Assembly (NCBI RefSeq): GCF_040683095.1
Contig: NZ_JBFBCI010000009.1
Span: 1 to 64,000 of the forward strand
Reading direction: 5' to 3'
Source: Sphaerisporangium sp040683095
GTDB lineage: Bacteria; Actinomycetota; Actinomycetes; Streptosporangiales; Streptosporangiaceae
Length of the DNA: 64,000 bases
Within the stretch, counting starts at the first letter, position 1. Every line of letters begins with the position of its first letter. This document shows, in pieces, positions 61,124 through 64,000 of the stretch. The translations under genes and the position numbers were made by a program. Below the pieces are notes generated by a model that was given only the letters and a program-made list of their open reading frames with translations, did not search any database and was not told where the DNA came from.

Positions 61124-61941
61124 AGCGCCTCGATGTGATCGGCAACGTCAGCCGGGACGTTACCCGCTATCCGGACCACCGAGGAGGTACACGGCTCGGC
61201 GGCGCCGCGCTACTCGTGGCGTTGGCGGCGGCCAAGGCCGGCCGACCCGTAGCGCCGGTCTGCGTGCTCGGCAGCGACCTGGACCACCTGCCGCAGGCAT
61301 CGGGGCTCAACCAGATCGACTGGTCGGCACACAGCAAGGCCGACGGCCCGTCCGCCCGCTTCGAGCTGGAGTACGACCGGCAGGGTGAGCTGGTAGCTGT
61401 CCGCCCGGACTACGGCGTCGCCGACAGGCTGACGACCCACGCGCTCGCACACGTGGACAAGCATCCGAGCGGCCAGTACCACGTCTGCTGCCGGCGTCCT
61501 CTGGACACGGCAGCCGTCCTCGACCGGCTCGTGCACAGCGGGGCGGACTTCAGCATGGACTTCTTCCTCCCGAGCGCGGAGGCGATGATCCGGGCTTCCG
61601 CTCCGTGGCTCACGAAGGCGACCACCGTGTTCGTCAACGCGGCCGAGTATCTACTCCTGCAGTCGATCGTCGACACCGCCGAGCTGCGCGAGATCGTCGT
61701 GACCGACGGCCCTCGCGGGGCGGCAGTGTGGGCCTTCGGACGGCAGACCGCCGCGGCGGTTCCTCCGCCTCATCGTCTGCCTCGCGAGGTGTCGGGGGCC
61801 GGTGACACCCTGGCGGGGACCTTTCTCGCCTATCGGTTGCAAGGCGCCACTCCCGCTCACGCGCTCGCGGAGGCTGTGGCAGCAGCAGCCCGGTACGTGA
61901 TGGCCCCGTCTCTTCCGATCCCGGCGCAACGCCGCGCCTGA
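61120..61941 (+). CDS. PfkB-family carbohydrate/nucleoside kinase
   Basis: A 273-residue ribokinase-fold enzyme. DVIGNVSRDVTRYPDHRGGT at the N-terminus has the GGT/GG substrate-binding hairpin, and VSGAGDTLAGTFLAYRL is the PfkB signature 2 with catalytic Asp229. Shorter than ribokinase but like nucleoside-active members. GTG at 61120 overlaps the HhH gene stop as GTGA and has GGGAGGAG upstream. Expected to phosphorylate a sugar or nucleoside 5'-OH made in this pathway. Confidence 0.88.
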   Translation: MKRLDVIGNVSRDVTRYPDHRGGTRLGGAALLVALAAAKAGRPVAPVCVLGSDLDHLPQASGLNQIDWSAHSKADGPSARFELEYDRQGELVAVRPDYGVADRLTTHALAHVDKHPSGQYHVCCRRPLDTAAVLDRLVHSGADFSMDFFLPSAEAMIRASAPWLTKATTVFVNAAEYLLLQSIVDTAELREIVVTDGPRGAAVWAFGRQTAAAVPPPHRLPREVSGAGDTLAGTFLAYRLQGATPAHALAEAVAAAARYVMAPSLPIPAQRRA

Positions 61942-61965
61942 CCACCTAGTTGGGGGGCTCCTCCG

Positions 61966-62913
61966 GTGTCCATCTACATAGCCCATCGGCTCTTTGCCCC
62001 GCACGACCGCGCCCTCGCGGCCGATCTCGCCGAACGGCTGGCACGGAAGATCGGCGCCGACCGCATCTTCCTCCCCTTCTGCGACACGGACGAGGAGGAC
62101 CTCGTCGCGGAGGTCAAGGGCCGCCGCCTTTTCGAGCTGGACCGGGAACGCCTCGGCCGACTCGACGCGATGGTCGCGCTCCTGCACGGACCGAGCCTCG
62201 ACGACGGTGTGTGTATGGAGATCGGATATGCCGCCGCCAGCGGCGTCCCGGTCGTCGTGGTCACCACCGACTTCCAGACCTATTCGCTGACCGAGTGGGA
62301 CACCCTGCTCGACTTCCCCGATCCACTGATCCAGGCTGTGGCCCACCGGGTCGTGCGTGTTCCCAGCCTCGGCCCGTGGCCGTTGCCCGACCGCCAGGGC
62401 CTCACTCGGTACGCGGAGTTCCGATTCCGGAACCTGTCCCAGGTCGACGCCGCGCTTGACGCCGCCGTCGAGGTACTGCTGAATCTGCCGGTCCCTGGGC
62501 CACGGCCGGTGTGCGATACCGAGCCCGGAGTCGTTTATGTCGAGGGATCGCCCTATGCAGCGTGGGGCCCCGACCATCTGGCCGAAGCCTGCGTGGATGT
62601 CGGCCACGGGGTGATCGTGCCCCAGCGCTTCACAGCCGCCGACCCAGTCGCGGGAGCCCTGGCGGATCTGACCGCGGTGTGTGCGGCGGCCAGGCTCCTG
62701 GCCGACGTGTCCGGCCCAGAGACTCCCCCGGGAACCGCACTGCTGATCGGCGTCGCCCTGGCTTCCGGCGTGCGGATCGCCGCGTTCCACCCACGCCCGA
62801 CGTACACCCATGCATCCGGCCGGGAGCCCAACTGGCGCAACCTCATGATCCAGTACGCCGCCGACGCTCTCCTCACCGACACCAAGGCGGTGCAGACATG
62901 GCTGACGGTATGA
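61966..62913 (+). CDS. Two-domain nucleoside 2-deoxyribosyltransferase-like protein
   Basis: A 315-residue protein formed by two related Rossmann-like domains. The first (about 1-155) fits the nucleoside 2-deoxyribosyltransferase family: SIYIAHRLFAPHDRALAADL, DAMVALLHGPSLDDGVCMEI with nucleophile Glu85, and GYAAASGVPVVVV. The second (about 165-310) repeats the pattern (GVVYVEGSPYAAWGPDHLAE, then ALLIGVALASGVRIAAF) but the position of the nucleophilic Glu is Leu, so it is probably a pseudo-enzyme or structural half. GTG at 61966. It would exchange the base on 2'-deoxyribonucleosides or hydrolyse nucleotides like DNPH1. Confidence 0.82.
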   Translation: MSIYIAHRLFAPHDRALAADLAERLARKIGADRIFLPFCDTDEEDLVAEVKGRRLFELDRERLGRLDAMVALLHGPSLDDGVCMEIGYAAASGVPVVVVTTDFQTYSLTEWDTLLDFPDPLIQAVAHRVVRVPSLGPWPLPDRQGLTRYAEFRFRNLSQVDAALDAAVEVLLNLPVPGPRPVCDTEPGVVYVEGSPYAAWGPDHLAEACVDVGHGVIVPQRFTAADPVAGALADLTAVCAAARLLADVSGPETPPGTALLIGVALASGVRIAAFHPRPTYTHASGREPNWRNLMIQYAADALLTDTKAVQTWLTV

Positions 62914-63410
62914 ACCTCGACGAGATCGCCAGCACCTGCGACACACTCGTCCTCGAAGGCCCCGACGGAGTCGGCAAGAGCGCGCTGGCCGAGCGCTTAT
63001 CGAGGCGGCACGGTTTTGAGGTCGTGCACTCCCCAAAGACGCCCGATCACCTGGATTTGGCCAGCCGGTACCGGGCCATCCTCGGCGGTGCCGGCCGCAT
63101 CCTCTTCGATCGGTGCTTCATCAGTGAACTGGTGTACGGCCCGCTCTACCGCGGCAGGTCACGCATCACCTGGAGCCAGGCAATCGACCTGGCGGAGACC
63201 GTGATCGCCCGCTCCGGCCTTCTCGTCCACCTGACCGCACCCTCGGCCGTCATCCGCCGGCGCCTCCTCCATCGCGACGGCGAAGCCGTGAGTCTGGAGG
63301 AGGTGTCCGCCCTGACCACCGGCTACCAGCGAGTCTTCTCCACGCTCGCGGACTACACAAGGGTGCTCACTCTCGACACCACAGCCCTCGAACCGCCCTC
63401 GGCCGGGTGA
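62910..63410 (+). CDS. Thymidylate-kinase-like P-loop kinase
   Basis: A 166-residue P-loop kinase of the dTMP/deoxynucleoside kinase type. Walker A GPDGVGKS (residues 17-24), FDRCFISELVYGPLYRG with the DR motif near the substrate, and an R-rich LID-like stretch VIRRRLLHRDGE. Shorter than canonical thymidylate kinase (about 205-215), close to compact phage-type enzymes. The ATG at 62910 overlaps the previous stop as ATGA; an ATG at 62898 is the alternative. Its stop lies inside a strong hairpin (63395-63424). Confidence 0.85.
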   Translation: MNLDEIASTCDTLVLEGPDGVGKSALAERLSRRHGFEVVHSPKTPDHLDLASRYRAILGGAGRILFDRCFISELVYGPLYRGRSRITWSQAIDLAETVIARSGLLVHLTAPSAVIRRRLLHRDGEAVSLEEVSALTTGYQRVFSTLADYTRVLTLDTTALEPPSAG

Positions 63411-63424
63411 CCCCGGCCGAGGGC
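63395..63424 (+). terminator. Hairpin overlapping the kinase stop codon
   Basis: Perfect 13-bp stem (GCCCTCGGCCGGG with CCCGGCCGAGGGC) around a four-base loop that contains the TGA stop of the kinase gene. It probably ends or attenuates the operon before the MazG-like gene, which has its own strong ribosome-binding site at 63483-63489. Confidence 0.75.
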
Positions 63425-63491
63425 CGACATGCTGAAACCGCTACTCCCGCTAGGCTGCGATGGCACCCGCTGAACCGCCGCCGGAGGAGTC

Positions 63492-63797
63492 GTGGAAATC
63501 GCAGACGCCCAGAAGCTCGCCTGGGAGAACAAGACCCTCAAGGGGTTCAACCAGACAGACGTAGCTCTGGAGTTCGGCCTTTTGACCGCCGAGGTTGGGG
63601 AAGCCTTCACGGCCTGGCGCAAGGGCCTTCCCGATTTCGGGGAGGAACTGGCCGACGTGTTCCTCTACCTCACCGCCTTAGCGGAGATGAACGGCGTGGA
63701 CCTTGACTCCGAGGTCGCCCGAAAGATCGAGAAGAACACTCGGCGCACGTACGAGCGCAACGATCACGGAGCGCAGATCCGAACCAGCGACGAGTAG
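63492..63797 (+). CDS. MazG-like nucleotide pyrophosphohydrolase
   Basis: A 101-residue all-alpha NTP pyrophosphohydrolase. The metal-binding motifs are present: LLTAEVGEAF (Glu34, Glu37) and GEELADVFLYL (Glu52, Asp55). This compact form hydrolyses (d)NTPs to NMPs and is often linked to removal of unusual nucleotides. GTG at 63492 preceded by GGAGGAG. It follows the deoxyribosyltransferase and kinase genes after a hairpin, so it may be expressed partly independently. It converges with a sigma factor remnant. Confidence 0.9.
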   Translation: MEIADAQKLAWENKTLKGFNQTDVALEFGLLTAEVGEAFTAWRKGLPDFGEELADVFLYLTALAEMNGVDLDSEVARKIEKNTRRTYERNDHGAQIRTSDE

Positions 63798-64000
63798 GCG
63801 AGAGGCCGGCTCCTGGCGACGGTGCCGATCGGGCATCCGATCAGGTCGGCGGCCTCGGCGTAGGGCAGGCCCGCGAGCTGGGTGAGGACGACGCCTGGCG
63901 GAGGTCGGGCGGCACCTTGTCCAGCAGGTCGGCCAGGGCCATGCCGTCGTCCGCACCGGGCAGGCCACGCGGCTGGCACCGTTCCGCGGCCATCTGCCAG
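63764..64000 (-). pseudogene. ECF-type sigma factor, C-terminal part, frameshifted and cut by window edge
   Basis: Region 4 of an ECF sigma factor is recognisable: a linker ALADLLDKVPPDLRQ, then in another frame VVLTQLAGLPYAEAADLIGC and PIGTV. A single missing T in the GCGTCGTC stretch (original GCGTTCGTC, giving Q-A-F-V-L-T) explains the shift. After PIGTV the sequence (ARSRPLAYSS) no longer matches the usual RSR-helix, so the end is decayed too. The stop lies at 63764 inside the MazG gene's opposite strand. The upstream part is outside the window. Confidence 0.7.

Overview
The window is high-GC actinobacterial DNA. Strong third-position G+C, long chains of genes that overlap by 4 bp (ATGA, GTGA, TTGA), many GTG/TTG starts, a Pls/PosA-type peptide synthetase, an NsdA-like XRE/TPR regulator and multidomain secreted PKD/ThuA proteins point to a filamentous actinomycete. 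A Streptosporangiaceae-like genus would fit, but that is an inference from gene content and not a measured placement.

Layout. 1-375: left end and tnpB start of an IS200/IS605-type element that leaves the window. 598-7243: EamA transporter, then a minus-strand telA operon (substrate-binding-like membrane protein, TelA, lipoprotein with solute-binding plus VWA domains, small membrane protein) and a TetR gene. 7280-14495: a 1899-residue secreted ThuA/sugar-dehydrogenase/PKD protein and a small histidine-rich exported protein. 14512-19775: an M1 metallopeptidase translationally coupled to a Pls-type poly(amino acid) synthetase. 20148-24773: an arabinoside utilisation operon (GH51, binding protein, two permeases) with a palindromic operator. 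25083-28045: a wrecked Wadjet-type (DUF2397/DUF2398) locus; jetA is split by a 294-bp non-autonomous IS605-like insertion that can be delimited to the base, and jetC/jetD are missing.

28127-36029: glycosyltransferases, an epimerase with a zinc-ribbon insert, a membrane molybdopterin oxidoreductase and a GH15 enzyme, two of whose promoter regions share a 10-bp box. 36030-36744: fragment of a nitrate-reductase-like enzyme. 36783-45553: MarR gene and a tightly overlapped nine-gene operon with a polar amino-acid-type ABC transporter, a DszB-like desulfinase homologue, a SsuA-like protein without signal peptide, a class V PLP enzyme, hydratase, CoA-transferase and thioesterase; it looks like uptake and CoA-dependent breakdown of an organosulfur compound.

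45876-55362: a nine-gene minus-strand operon (CitE-like lyase, three APH-fold kinases, Ldh-family reductase, SsuD-like monooxygenase, Gfo/Idh oxidoreductase, NAGPA-like protein, PIG-L deacetylase) with no assembly-line enzyme; function unknown. 55644-56472: an SDR gene frameshifted by an exact 22-bp tandem duplication. 56481-63797: a divergent XRE/TPR regulator and a compact operon of radical SAM protein (CX5CX2C), Asp/Glu-racemase-like protein, HhH-GPD glycosylase-like protein, PfkB kinase, two-domain nucleoside deoxyribosyltransferase, thymidylate-kinase-like protein and MazG-like pyrophosphohydrolase. This last operon is the best candidate for an undescribed nucleotide-centred system. The window ends in a frameshifted ECF sigma factor.

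No tRNA, rRNA or CRISPR array was recognised. Start sites were chosen by ribosome-binding sites and overlap patterns; all family assignments are by eye.
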